From Nesterenkonia populi (GTDB taxonomy: Bacteria; Actinomycetota; Actinomycetes; Actinomycetales; Micrococcaceae): a stretch of 64,000 nt of DNA. The notes under the pieces were generated by a model. The model was not told where the DNA came from. It did not search any database and saw only the letters and a program-made list of their open reading frames with translations. The translations under genes were made by a program, and so were the position numbers. Of this stretch, positions 9,124 through 18,031 are shown piece after piece (the stretch's first letter is position 1; the number at the start of each line of letters is the position of its first letter). The stretch lies in contig NZ_VOIL01000001.1 of NCBI RefSeq assembly GCF_007994735.1, forward strand, positions 1,116,001 to 1,180,000, written 5' to 3'.

Positions 9124-11391
9124 ATGCCAAAAATATCAGTGATTGTTCCCATTTATAATACCGAGCAATACCTGGAAAGGTGCCTGCGTTCATTGATGAC
9201 GCAGACATTTAGAAACTTTGAGATTCTTTGTGTAGATGACGTCTCTCCGGACAATAGTGTCGATATCATCGAGCGGCTGGCGGCGGAGGACGCCAGGATC
9301 CGCCTAATACGTCATGAGAAGAACCTTGGTCTGGGTGGCGCCCGAAATACTGGGCTGGAACAGGCAAAATCTGAGTGGATTGCGAGTGTAGATAGCGACG
9401 ACTATGTCGCATCAGACTTCCTTGAGATTCTTTGGAACGGTACTGAGGGAGGGCACTTTGACGTTGTCGTGTGTGGTTATGAAGAGATAAATGAGGACGG
9501 CGTGCCGCGTAGTCGTCACATGGCTTCGAAGAAGAAACTTGACCCCTTGCCCGAGGGAAGCAATCCATTCAAAATCACTAACCCTTCCTTCTGGAATAAG
9601 TTGTGGCGCCGCTCCCTGTACGCAGATAATGATATCTGGTTCCCTCACCACCTATACTATCAAGATAGGGCCACTACACCCCGCATTTACTCCACTATGA
9701 AAAATATCAACTTTGTCGGAGGTGTGCCTTATAAGTACCTAATTCGGGAGGGAAGCGTCACTCAATCCGTGAGTGACAAGCACCTCTTCGATCAAATTAG
9801 GGTGCAGGACGTACTGAAGGACTTCTTCGTTCAGCAGGGGACTTATGAAGGGTTTTCTTCAGAGTTCAGGGAGCGAGTTTTTCGAGGCTTTTCTTATCAT
9901 ACGGAGAATATTGTCCGCAGCCACCGTGCCGGAACGAAAGAGTCAAACGAGTATCTACGTCATTTGCTGTTGCTGCGCGAGGCGTATTTGGCGCTAGACG
10001 ACCGTTTTCGAGCGATGACTTTCGATGAGAAGAAGTCCGCATTGCTCAAACACGAAACGTTGCTCAGGTACGAACCGGAACAAAGCGTGACGCCAGCCAT
10101 CGAGAGCGCCACTCCATTTAGAGAGCCGTTGCCAGAAAACCCGAGAGTGCTGGTTCTCACGTTGCATTCCGGAGAGAACGAGTTCTCGCGTAGCAAAGCA
10201 TCGCTGGGTGCCCAGGTCCACACAAACTGGGAGCACCTGGTGATCGAAGGGCTGGAGAGCGCGGAGGCGCATTCAAAGCTATACGAGACCATCATGGAAC
10301 GAGCGAGGGAGTTTGACCTCTTTGTCAAACTTGATGCCGACACTTTGTTTGGGAACACGTTTGCGCTAGAGGATGTACTTTCGAAGTTCAGGTCCGACCG
10401 TGCCCTAGACCACCTCGTAGTTCCGTGCCGCGATTTTATGACAGGAGAGGACATCATCGGCGTTCACGCCTTCTCTCCTCGAGTTAGTTGGCCTCTAGGC
10501 GACGAGGACCTTTTCGTCGATCCGAACCCTGATTTTCCCGGTCGGAGTAAGGTGATGGACGCGCCTAAGCGAGCTTGGTTCTATCATTCGCCGGATCCAA
10601 GCCTTCTCCAGGCCTTCCATTTCGGTGCCCATCGGTGCCTTAAAATTACCCAGCCAAATCGAGCCGTAAGTGAAAAGCGGACTTATGGAATTCGAGAGCA
10701 GTGGCGGGTTCTCTTGAGGGTACGTCGGCAATACGACAAGAGAAAGGATCGCCGGCATGCTCTGGCCTTGATTGGGGCTGATCTAGTTCAGAGGGGTCTC
10801 ATTGACCTGGAGGCTGCCAACTATCACAGCCACTCCCTAAAATCGGCGTTCGAGACATGGGCTGCTCGGACAAGTACCGAACTAGATACGCGAATTCAAG
10901 AAATGTGGACTGACGAGCAAGCAGCTTTGGCTTGGTATCGAGAGGCAGCCGGGACAGAGGGACTTGTTGCGATGGGTGAATATGGAGCCCGGAACCAGAT
11001 CGAGGCCAATTCGACTAGCAAGATCGCGAAGGCTGGGCTCCAACAAGCAGAGCTCCCCCCTGGACCCGTCTTCCGTGAAGTTTACGAGGAGGCGGTTGGG
11101 AAACTCCGCGAGGCGCATTACCAGGCTGCTTCTGAGCTTTTCCAAGTAGCCGCTCAAATACGTTCTTGGTCAAAACTGGCTAAAGTTGGTATGGCTGAGG
11201 CTTACGTTGGGCTGGGGGAAAAAGCAAGTGCGCTGGAGATCTATAAGGCGCTTGTCAGAGTCTGGCCCGAAGACCCCAAGTTAGATCGCCGGTATCAGGA
11301 GCTTTCGTCCAGTACCACCCTGCCTACTGTAAAGCTTCCACCTAGATCTATCCAGTCTAAGCCACGAGCTACTAGAGAAGCAGCAAAATAG
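9124..11391 (+). CDS. multidomain glycosyltransferase (two GT-A-like domains, TPR-like C-terminus)
   Basis: A 755-residue protein. Residues 1-230 are a GT2 domain: ISVIVPIYNTEQYLERCLRS, then VDDVSPD and the metal-binding VDSDDY. A second GT-A-like segment follows (about 330-480), with VLVLTLHSGENEFSRSKASL and a KLDADTLFG DxD-type motif. The last about 80 residues look like TPR helices (AASELFQVAAQIRSW, AEAYVGLGEKASALEIYKALV). The ATG at 9124 is chosen because GT2 homology starts there; AGGAG at 9103 is rather far, and an in-frame TTG at 9079 is possible. GC is much lower than in flanking genes. The sugar donor is unknown. Confidence 0.82.
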   Translation: MPKISVIVPIYNTEQYLERCLRSLMTQTFRNFEILCVDDVSPDNSVDIIERLAAEDARIRLIRHEKNLGLGGARNTGLEQAKSEWIASVDSDDYVASDFLEILWNGTEGGHFDVVVCGYEEINEDGVPRSRHMASKKKLDPLPEGSNPFKITNPSFWNKLWRRSLYADNDIWFPHHLYYQDRATTPRIYSTMKNINFVGGVPYKYLIREGSVTQSVSDKHLFDQIRVQDVLKDFFVQQGTYEGFSSEFRERVFRGFSYHTENIVRSHRAGTKESNEYLRHLLLLREAYLALDDRFRAMTFDEKKSALLKHETLLRYEPEQSVTPAIESATPFREPLPENPRVLVLTLHSGENEFSRSKASLGAQVHTNWEHLVIEGLESAEAHSKLYETIMERAREFDLFVKLDADTLFGNTFALEDVLSKFRSDRALDHLVVPCRDFMTGEDIIGVHAFSPRVSWPLGDEDLFVDPNPDFPGRSKVMDAPKRAWFYHSPDPSLLQAFHFGAHRCLKITQPNRAVSEKRTYGIREQWRVLLRVRRQYDKRKDRRHALALIGADLVQRGLIDLEAANYHSHSLKSAFETWAARTSTELDTRIQEMWTDEQAALAWYREAAGTEGLVAMGEYGARNQIEANSTSKIAKAGLQQAELPPGPVFREVYEEAVGKLREAHYQAASELFQVAAQIRSWSKLAKVGMAEAYVGLGEKASALEIYKALVRVWPEDPKLDRRYQELSSSTTLPTVKLPPRSIQSKPRATREAAK

Positions 11392-11433
11392 GAAACACAG
11401 GATAATAAGTGTATTATAATTAAGGAATAGATT

Positions 11434-12441
11434 TTGTCTGTATTGGTTACTGGGTCCGCTGGATTTATTGGTGCCGCTGTGGCGGATTCTCTCTTGAGGG
11501 ACGGTTTTTCTGTTGTGGGGCTAGACAACCATAGTCACTACTATGATCCCTCGCTCAAGGAAGCCCGTGTGCGTCGCCTGGCGACATATCCTCGATATAG
11601 CCACTATCGAGTCGATCTATGTGATCATTCGGCATTGGACGAGATTGTTCGTTCGTCTCAGCCAGGCATTGTTGTCCATTTGGCCGCTCAGGCGGGGGTG
11701 CGTTACTCACTGAAAGAGCCCAGAGCCTACGCAAACAGCAATATTGTTGGTTTCGTTAATATTCTCGAAGCAAGCAGATCGGTTCAGGTTGAGCATTTTG
11801 TGTATGCGAGCAGTTCAAGTGTGTATGGAGCGAACAAGTCCCTCCCTTTCTCCACTAAAGATAATGTCGATCACCCACTTAATCTTTATGCGGCTACAAA
11901 AAAATCAAATGAGCTCCTAGCGCATTCTTATAGTCACTTATTCAATATGCCCACGACTGGACTCCGTTTTTTCACTGTATATGGCCCCTGGGGTCGGCCT
12001 GATATGGCGCCATATAAGTTCGTTAAATCAGCGCTCGAGGGACGCGCTATAGACGTCTACAACTTTGGTGATCATCAGCGCGACTTCACTTACATTGATG
12101 ATGTAGTTGAAGGCGTTCGTCTCGTAATGGAAAAGTCGGCACAGGGTCAAGCTGAGTGGGATGGGCATGCCCCTGATCCAGCAAGCAGCGCAGCACCTTG
12201 GCGCGTTCTGAATATTGGTAATTCAAACCCTGTTGACCTCATGGAATTTATCTCGGCGGTTGAGGAGGCGTCCGGTGTCACCATGGAGAAGAACCTTCTG
12301 CCAATGCAGCCTGGTGATATGCGCGCGACATATGCAGATGTAAGTGTCTTGCAATCTGAATTCGGATACAGGCCAAATACTTCTGTGCGGACAGGAGTTC
12401 GGGCGCTAGTTAATTGGTACGAGGAATACTATGGTCTTTAG
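11434..12441 (+). CDS. UDP-glucuronate 4-epimerase-like NAD-dependent epimerase
   Basis: A 335-residue extended short-chain dehydrogenase. It has the N-terminal NAD motif GSAGFIGAAV, catalytic YAATK with an upstream SSSSVYG, and the family block HLAAQAGVRYSL with GLRFFTVYGPWGRPDMA typical of CapI/WbnF-type UDP-glucuronate 4-epimerases. It would supply UDP-galacturonate for surface polysaccharide. The start codon is TTG with AAGGA 8-10 nt upstream. It belongs to the low-GC segment and is full length although an IS30 gene follows within 10 bp. Other UDP-hexose 4-epimerase activities cannot be excluded. Confidence 0.87.
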   Translation: MSVLVTGSAGFIGAAVADSLLRDGFSVVGLDNHSHYYDPSLKEARVRRLATYPRYSHYRVDLCDHSALDEIVRSSQPGIVVHLAAQAGVRYSLKEPRAYANSNIVGFVNILEASRSVQVEHFVYASSSSVYGANKSLPFSTKDNVDHPLNLYAATKKSNELLAHSYSHLFNMPTTGLRFFTVYGPWGRPDMAPYKFVKSALEGRAIDVYNFGDHQRDFTYIDDVVEGVRLVMEKSAQGQAEWDGHAPDPASSAAPWRVLNIGNSNPVDLMEFISAVEEASGVTMEKNLLPMQPGDMRATYADVSVLQSEFGYRPNTSVRTGVRALVNWYEEYYGL

Positions 12442-12447
12442 TGTGAG

Positions 12448-13512
12448 CTAAAGGAGGCCCTGGCGGGATGGCGAATTCAAGAGGTGAGCGCAAGGAGCTC
12501 TGTGAACTTCTCCGAGCGGGGTCCTATAGCCCAGAGTTTTCCTCGGGCGGGTGTTCAGGCTCAACTGAATTTCGTCCAGTTCTGAGCGGGTATGACGGCT
12601 GAGGTCAGTGCCTTTAGGCAAGTACTGACGCAGCAGTCCATTGGTGTTCTCGTTGCTGCCTCGTTGCCACGGCGCGTGTGGATCGCAGAAGTAGATCGGG
12701 ATGCCTGTAGCAGTGGTGAACTGGGCGTGCTGAGCCATCTCTGCTCCCTGATCCCACGTGATGCTCTGTGCCAGCTCCTGAGGAAGCGTGGCGATGGCCC
12801 CACGCATCGCTTCTTCTACCTGCGGGGCGCTCTTACCCGTTGGAAGATGCAGCAGCAGGGTGAATCTGGTGTGACGCTCCACCAGCGTGCCTACGGCGCT
12901 GCGGCTACCCTCTCCGAGGATCAGGTCGCCCTCCCGTTGGCCAGGAACTGCGCGATCTTCCGCCTCGGCAGCACGCTCGCTGAACATCACCATCCCTGGT
13001 AGCCGGCCTCGTCGTTCAGCCACACCGCTGCGGCACTTGCGGGTGGTCTTGCCTGAACGTAGACAGCGCGCCAGCTCTCGGCGCAGAGCGCCTCGGCCCT
13101 GGACAAACAAGCTCTGATAGATCGTCTCGTAGCTCACATGCATCTCAGGATCGGTGGGGTACTCCAACCGTAACCGGGATGCGATCTGCTGAGGAGACCA
13201 CAGCTTCAACAGTCGCTCAGTCACCTCAAATGCCAGCCGCTCTGAGTCCAGTTTCAGCGGCTTAGGCCGCCGGGACTGCACCCGGGCATCTTCATGACAA
13301 GACCAGGCTGAATAATTCTCTCGCCCGCCGCCTCGAACGACCTCGCGGCCGATCGTCGAAACTGCGCGCCCGAGCTTCCCAGCGATAGCAGTCAGAGAAC
13401 GGCCCAACCGGAGACTGACCACAATCTGCTCGCGTTCATAGATCCTCAGATGCCCATTCCTAGGTTGCCAGCCATAAGGCTTAGCCTCCAGATGACGCCT
13501 GTGAAGTCTCAA
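12448..13512 (-). CDS. IS30-family transposase
   Basis: A 354-residue transposase. The N-terminal helix-turn-helix block (YEREQIVVSLRLGRSLTAIAGKLGRAVSTIGREV) and the DDE core are visible: GDLILGEG, ITWDQGAEM and NENTNGLLRQYLPKG, then the closing LNTRPRKTLGYRTP. The reading frame is intact, so the enzyme may be active. Its 5' end abuts the IS481-type element: the apparent ATG at 13512 lies inside that element's terminal repeat, so the native start may have been lost or lies a few codons further in. Its 3' end is just behind the epimerase gene. Confidence 0.9.
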   Translation of the reverse strand: MRLHRRHLEAKPYGWQPRNGHLRIYEREQIVVSLRLGRSLTAIAGKLGRAVSTIGREVVRGGGRENYSAWSCHEDARVQSRRPKPLKLDSERLAFEVTERLLKLWSPQQIASRLRLEYPTDPEMHVSYETIYQSLFVQGRGALRRELARCLRSGKTTRKCRSGVAERRGRLPGMVMFSERAAEAEDRAVPGQREGDLILGEGSRSAVGTLVERHTRFTLLLHLPTGKSAPQVEEAMRGAIATLPQELAQSITWDQGAEMAQHAQFTTATGIPIYFCDPHAPWQRGSNENTNGLLRQYLPKGTDLSRHTRSELDEIQLSLNTRPRKTLGYRTPLGEVHRAPCAHLLNSPSRQGLL

Positions 13513-13552
13513 GACATCAGTGACAGTTCTGTATCAGGAGATCGGTGACACT
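13502..13552 (+). repeat. left terminal inverted repeat of the IS481-like element
   Basis: 51 bp made of two related units (TGAAGTCTCAAGACATC... and TGTATCAGGAGATCGG...). It pairs with 14901-14951 in inverse orientation with 11 mismatches. Confidence 0.75.
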
Positions 13553-13595
13553 GTGCGGGGTCTTGGTGGTGACACTTCTCAGGCTCTGATAGGGG

Positions 13596-14867
13596 GTGTC
13601 GAAGTTCAATGATCCTGTTGATCCTCGTATCCGCTTAGCGATCTCACAGTGGCCTGATGATGTACCGCGGGGATCGGTCTCCAGTTCTGTGCCGAGCATG
13701 GGATCTCGCGGAAGTCGTTTACAAGATCCTGAACCAGGCCCGGGATCGCGGGGCAGCTGCGGCGCTGGAACCGCGTTCCCGGCGTCCGAAGTCCAGTCCC
13801 TCCAGGCTGGATGAGCAGCTCAAGAGCCAAGCGCTGCAGGTCCGGGAAGCCCTGGCCTCCTCAGGGCTGGATCATGGGCCGATCAGCGTGTTCGAGAAGA
13901 TGCGCTCCATGGGTATCACCCCACCGGCGGTGGCCTCATTGGCCAGGATCTTCCGGCAAGCAGGGGTGGCCAAAGAGGAGCCGCGGAAGCGGCCCCGGGC
14001 TGCTTACCGACGGTTTGTCTATCCGGCGCCGAACTGCTGCTGGCAGCTCGATGCCGCGGAGTATGTGCTCACCGGTGGGCGTAAGGCGGTGATCTTCCAC
14101 CTCCAGGATGATCACTCCCGGCTGGCGATTGCCTCGGTGGTCGCCACAGGTGAGACCTCCGATGCTGCGATCAGGGTGGTGAAGAAGGGCATCGCTGCCT
14201 ATGGGGTGCCGCAGAAGCTGCTCACCGATAACGGTGCTGCGCTGAACCCTTCACGCCGTGGGGTGACCGGGCAGCTGTTCACCTATGTGAGCAGCTTCGG
14301 GATCACCCCGATCACTGGCAAGCCGGGTAAGCCCACCACCCAGGGCAAGAATGAGCGGTTCCATCAAACCTTGTTCCGCTACTTGCATGCACAGCCGCTG
14401 GCAGAGACGATCACGCAGCTGCAGGCCCGGTCGATGCCTTCGATCTGATCTATAACACCCAGCGGCCCCACCAAGGCCTACCGGGCAGGATCACCCCCGC
14501 GGCGGCCTGGGCCGGCACCGCTGTGGCTCACCCGCCGCGGCCAGCACCGGCACCGGTGGAGCCCCAGACACCGGATACTGCCGCTGAGGTGGCTGATAGG
14601 CCGGAGTCTCTGCCCCTGGAGCCGGACAGCGGATGGGCAGGTGATGAGATCAGGAAGGTCAACCAGGTCGGACAGGTTCATGTAAAAGGGGTCCGCTACC
14701 AGATCAGCATGGCTCTGGCCCGCCAGCACGTCCATGTGCTCTGGGACCAGGAGACCATCATCTTCGTCGACACCAACGGCGAGATCCTCATCGAACACCC
14801 CTGGCCACCGAAGACCACCGGCCACATCAGTAACCGAGGCCAACGCAAACCGGGCCCCGCCCCCTGA
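13596..14867 (+). pseudogene. IS481-family transposase, disrupted by three frameshifts
   Basis: The protein can be followed through all three frames. A GTG at 13596 starts VSKFNDPVDPRIRLAIS in one frame; FCAEHGISRKSF continues in the second from about 13685; YKILNQARDRG follows in the third from 13720 to about 14435; and VDAFDLIYNTQRPHQGLPGRITPAAAW resumes in the first frame to a stop at 14867. The rve-type core is intact between the breaks (WQLDAAEY, TDNGAAL, GKNERFHQTLFRYL). Each break is repaired by restoring one base, and at each the sequence looks like a homopolymer run shortened by one. The product would be non-functional unless these are sequencing errors. Confidence 0.85.
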
Positions 14868-14900
14868 GACCGTGAGTGTCACCGATGTCCTGAGACATCA

Positions 14901-14951
14901 ACTGCCACCGATGTCCTGAGACAGAAGTGTTACCGCTCTCCTGAGACATCA
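14901..14951 (-). repeat. right terminal inverted repeat of the IS481-like element
   Basis: Inverted partner of 13502-13552. Read on the minus strand it starts TGATGTCTCAGGAGAGCGG and contains a second unit TGTCTCAGGACATCGG. A further unit lies just inside at 14875-14900. Confidence 0.75.
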
Positions 14952-15084
14952 CACCAAACTGTAGGGCACGTCAGCAGACCCGATGCTAGTGCGGTTTGCT
15001 TGCGCAACTTGGTTGAGGTCGCGCTTCACATCAGGTGGCATACTAGGACGGTCAACGTGCTGTCGTCATTTGAGAGTGGAAGGG

Positions 15085-17589
15085 ATGGATAGCGTTCTGG
15101 AGGGGCATAATCAGATAACTTTTCGGTCTCGCCTGTTCCAGGTGTATTTGAAGATGGACGGAGCAAGCGGTATCGCCCTGGAGCGGACCGCCCTCCGCGC
15201 TGAGTCCCTTCACATGCGGGATCTCCTGGCACATGCCGCTACCCACGGCACTCTGAACTTCACGGAGCTGAAAGGTCGAGTTCTCGCGGAGACAGTGTCG
15301 GGCTACTCGCTCGAGCCGCGAGCACTAGGCCGTCTGGCCTATGTCAGCGCCCTGCATGAGGCAGAGGACAAAGATCTTGAGTTCGCGGTTGCCGCTCTTG
15401 AGCTGGCCCTCCCGCGGATGGGGAGGCAGAAGGGAACGCAACGGTTCAGCAAGCTCCTCGCGGACATCTACGCGGAGAATCGCGAACTGGGGAAGTTCGA
15501 CGCCTTAGTCGAGGCGCACCCCAGCATCAAAAGTCACTACTACTCGTACCTCACGGTCGATTCACGCAGTCCTTTCCTGTTGAACAGTTCCGAAGCCCAC
15601 GCCTACGAGAACTGGCTGGACGGGTTCAACCGTCAATTCATTCGTAATGACCTCATCCCTGTCTATCTCACCGAAGGGGAAGCAGCACCCTTCAACCGGT
15701 TGACAACACTTCGTATCGAAGGTCCTCAGCCTGAAGGCCCACTGGTCACAGTCATCATGACCAGCTTCAAACCGGAGCGGGCCGATCTCCTTCAATCAGC
15801 CCGCTCCATCATGGAGCAGAGTTGGAAGAACCTCGAGCTCCTGGTGATCGATGACGCGTCGCCAGCTGATTATCAGCCCGTTCTGGACGAGCTTGAAGAG
15901 ATGGACCCACGCATCCGCGTGTTCCGCCTGGAGACGAACGGCGGCACCTACGCGGCACGGAACGTGGGAGTTGCGCACGCACGAGGCGAATTCATCACGG
16001 GTCAAGACGCGGACGACTGGTCCCACCCCCAACGGATCCAGACCCAAGTCAACCACCTGCTCCGCAACTCCCACCGGCCAGGCAACCAGGTTTACACCGT
16101 CAATATGACTGAAGACCTCGTACGCATCCGACGCGGTTACTCGCCTTTCATCCCCTCGGCCCCGACCCTTATGGTGAGGACCTCAATCATGCTGGAGCTG
16201 GGCGGCTACATCCCTGCCCGCAAAGCCACAGACAACGAAATGCGGCACAGATTAGGCGCATACGCCGGAGCAAGCGTCTATCAGATCAGCGAACCGCTCA
16301 TCTTCATGCGGATCCTCCCCAATTCGCTCTCCCGCAGCGACTTCCGCCCGGGGTGGCAGCACCCGGCCCGGCGAGCACTATGGAGCAGCTACAGGAGATG
16401 GCATGAGCGAGCCAGCCGCCAGGAGCTGCAACTCTCTCCCACACAGGAATACCCCATCTACATCCCTCCGCGCTTCACCAGTCCTCCGGAGGAGGAGCTC
16501 GAGCTCGATGTGCTCTTCGTCGCAGATTGGTGCGAATACGGGAAAACCCAAGCAGCCGCCTTGGAAGAGATCAGAGTGCTCAGGCGTGCCGGGTACAGCA
16601 TCGGCATCATGCACCTCGAGAACGCCGTGCATCTATCAGAATACGCGCGTACATATAGCCACCCTGTGCAAGAACTGATCTCCAACGGGGAAGTTACCCA
16701 CGTCATCCAGGACGAAACCTTCTACAAGGTCAAACTGACGTTGGTCCGAAGTCCCGAGCTTCTCCAGTTCATGCCGCACGGAACTGTTGGTTTCAACGCA
16801 GGAAAAACTGCAGTCGTGGCAGAAAAACTGCCGTGGGAGGCTGCAAGCTTCCACGTCAACTACCTGCCAAGCGACTGCGCGCACAATGCTGCGAACTTCT
16901 TCGGGGCCCGCCCCCTGTGGTTGGCGCAGACCGATGCAGTCAAGGCCCAGCTGCACGACATGGTTCCCGGGGATGAGCTCAACGACGCTCCATATGTGGT
17001 CGCTTTCGACGCTGAAAGATGGAGGACAAGACGCATTCGCCCACGTGGCCGTCAGCCAATTCTTGGCAGGTGGGCAGGTGAGAGCACCGCACTCTGGCCA
17101 AACAGCCCAGAAGAGATCGAAGCCATCTGGCCTACCCACGGGGAGGTTGATGTCAGGTTCTACGGAGCCCCCACCGCGGTCCTGCAGGCGCTCGGCCAGA
17201 AACGTCTTCCTCCTGCATGGATCAGCTTCGGCGAGCAGGAGATCACACGAAAAACCTATTACCGTTCACTCGATTTTTTTGTGCACTATCCTCAGCGCCA
17301 CACGATTGAGAAACCGGAACTGCCAGTACTGGAAGCGCTCGGCGCCGGGTGTATCCCCGTCCTTCCTCCCTGGATGAAAGACGTTTACGGTGACGCGGCC
17401 ATCTACGCTGACCCGCCGCAGGTGCAAGAGGCCATCAATCAGTACTGGAATGAGACGGAACGGTACCTCGCCCAGTCTCAGCGCGGTGTCGAATTCGCCA
17501 CTCAATACCAGAAGAGCGGTTATCGAGAACTGATGGATGACTTGCTCACAGCCAAAGAGCCCACACCCGAGGAGGCAATGGCCCGGTGA
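15085..17589 (+). CDS. bifunctional-looking glycosyltransferase (GT2 plus GT4-like domain)
   Basis: About 834 residues. The first 200 are helical and unassigned. A GT2 domain follows (about 225-420): VTVIMTSFKPERADLLQSA, LVIDDASPADY, TNGGTYAARNVG and the DxD-type GQDADDW. The C-terminal 320 residues (from DVLFVADWCEYGKT) look like a GT-B fold, ending in an acidic E-(x)-P-V-LEALGAG patch typical of GT4 donor sites. The ATG at 15085 is preferred; an in-frame GTG at 15076 is an alternative. The gene overlaps the next one by 4 bp (translational coupling). The linkage formed is unknown. Confidence 0.82.
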   Translation: MDSVLEGHNQITFRSRLFQVYLKMDGASGIALERTALRAESLHMRDLLAHAATHGTLNFTELKGRVLAETVSGYSLEPRALGRLAYVSALHEAEDKDLEFAVAALELALPRMGRQKGTQRFSKLLADIYAENRELGKFDALVEAHPSIKSHYYSYLTVDSRSPFLLNSSEAHAYENWLDGFNRQFIRNDLIPVYLTEGEAAPFNRLTTLRIEGPQPEGPLVTVIMTSFKPERADLLQSARSIMEQSWKNLELLVIDDASPADYQPVLDELEEMDPRIRVFRLETNGGTYAARNVGVAHARGEFITGQDADDWSHPQRIQTQVNHLLRNSHRPGNQVYTVNMTEDLVRIRRGYSPFIPSAPTLMVRTSIMLELGGYIPARKATDNEMRHRLGAYAGASVYQISEPLIFMRILPNSLSRSDFRPGWQHPARRALWSSYRRWHERASRQELQLSPTQEYPIYIPPRFTSPPEEELELDVLFVADWCEYGKTQAAALEEIRVLRRAGYSIGIMHLENAVHLSEYARTYSHPVQELISNGEVTHVIQDETFYKVKLTLVRSPELLQFMPHGTVGFNAGKTAVVAEKLPWEAASFHVNYLPSDCAHNAANFFGARPLWLAQTDAVKAQLHDMVPGDELNDAPYVVAFDAERWRTRRIRPRGRQPILGRWAGESTALWPNSPEEIEAIWPTHGEVDVRFYGAPTAVLQALGQKRLPPAWISFGEQEITRKTYYRSLDFFVHYPQRHTIEKPELPVLEALGAGCIPVLPPWMKDVYGDAAIYADPPQVQEAINQYWNETERYLAQSQRGVEFATQYQKSGYRELMDDLLTAKEPTPEEAMAR

Positions 17590-17993
17590 AATATCTCTCT
17601 AGACCACAACGGACGCTGATGGGAGGACTCGGCTTCGCGCTCTTGGCGACTCTGATCACTATCGTCCTTGAAGCATGGCAGTTCGCAGCTTTGGGTGCAG
17701 TCGTCAGCTTCGGGATCTTTGCCGCGCTTGTCGTGTTCACGTTGGCTGCGCTGACCCGGTCTATGCAGCTCATCCGCACCCGTGTTCGAAACATCGACCC
17801 TCGTGTCCGAGAGATCGCAGCTGGCGTGCGGCGGCTTGATAACCGGACCGCTGAGCGCTTCAAAACTCTCGAAGCTACACAGGCGCGCCTCGAAGCCTCG
17901 GAGCGCCGCGTCCTCGCCAGCGTGGAAGCCCATCGTTTCGACCTCGAGGACGAGATCAGCCAACTTCATACCCATCTCCAAGACAACCGCTAA
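17586..17993 (+). CDS. small membrane protein with coiled-coil tail
   Basis: 135 residues, GTG start overlapping the stop of the upstream glycosyltransferase by 4 bp. Residues about 12-55 form two adjacent hydrophobic helices (LMGGLGFALLATLITIVL and a second rich in Ala/Val/Phe). The rest is a charged helix with heptad-like spacing (VREIAAGVRRLDNRTAERFKTLEATQ), probably cytoplasmic. I do not recognise a family. Coupling to the glycosyltransferase suggests it anchors or scaffolds that enzyme at the membrane. Confidence 0.7.
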   Translation: MKYLSRPQRTLMGGLGFALLATLITIVLEAWQFAALGAVVSFGIFAALVVFTLAALTRSMQLIRTRVRNIDPRVREIAAGVRRLDNRTAERFKTLEATQARLEASERRVLASVEAHRFDLEDEISQLHTHLQDNR

Positions 17994-18031
17994 GCCCGGC
18001 ACCGACCCCTACTGAAGAGGTTCAGGAAGAT

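Larger units (their letters stand above)
13502..14951 (+). mobile_element. IS481-like insertion sequence, degraded
   Basis: The ends are defined by imperfect terminal inverted repeats of 51 bp: 13502-13552 and the complement of 14901-14951, identical at 40 of 51 positions by direct comparison. Each end is built from about 25-bp units carrying TGTCTCAGGA and ATCGGTGACA-type words; a third unit is visible at 14875-14900 and a partial one near 13567-13583. No target-site duplication is seen (left flank GCCTG, right flank CACCA). The single gene inside is broken by three frameshifts. Confidence 0.8.

Noticed and set aside
12436..12453. CTTTAG-TGTGAG-CTAAAG inverted repeat as terminator of the epimerase gene
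   Set aside because: Six AT-rich base pairs without a following U tract are too weak; it spans the stop codons of the two convergent genes.
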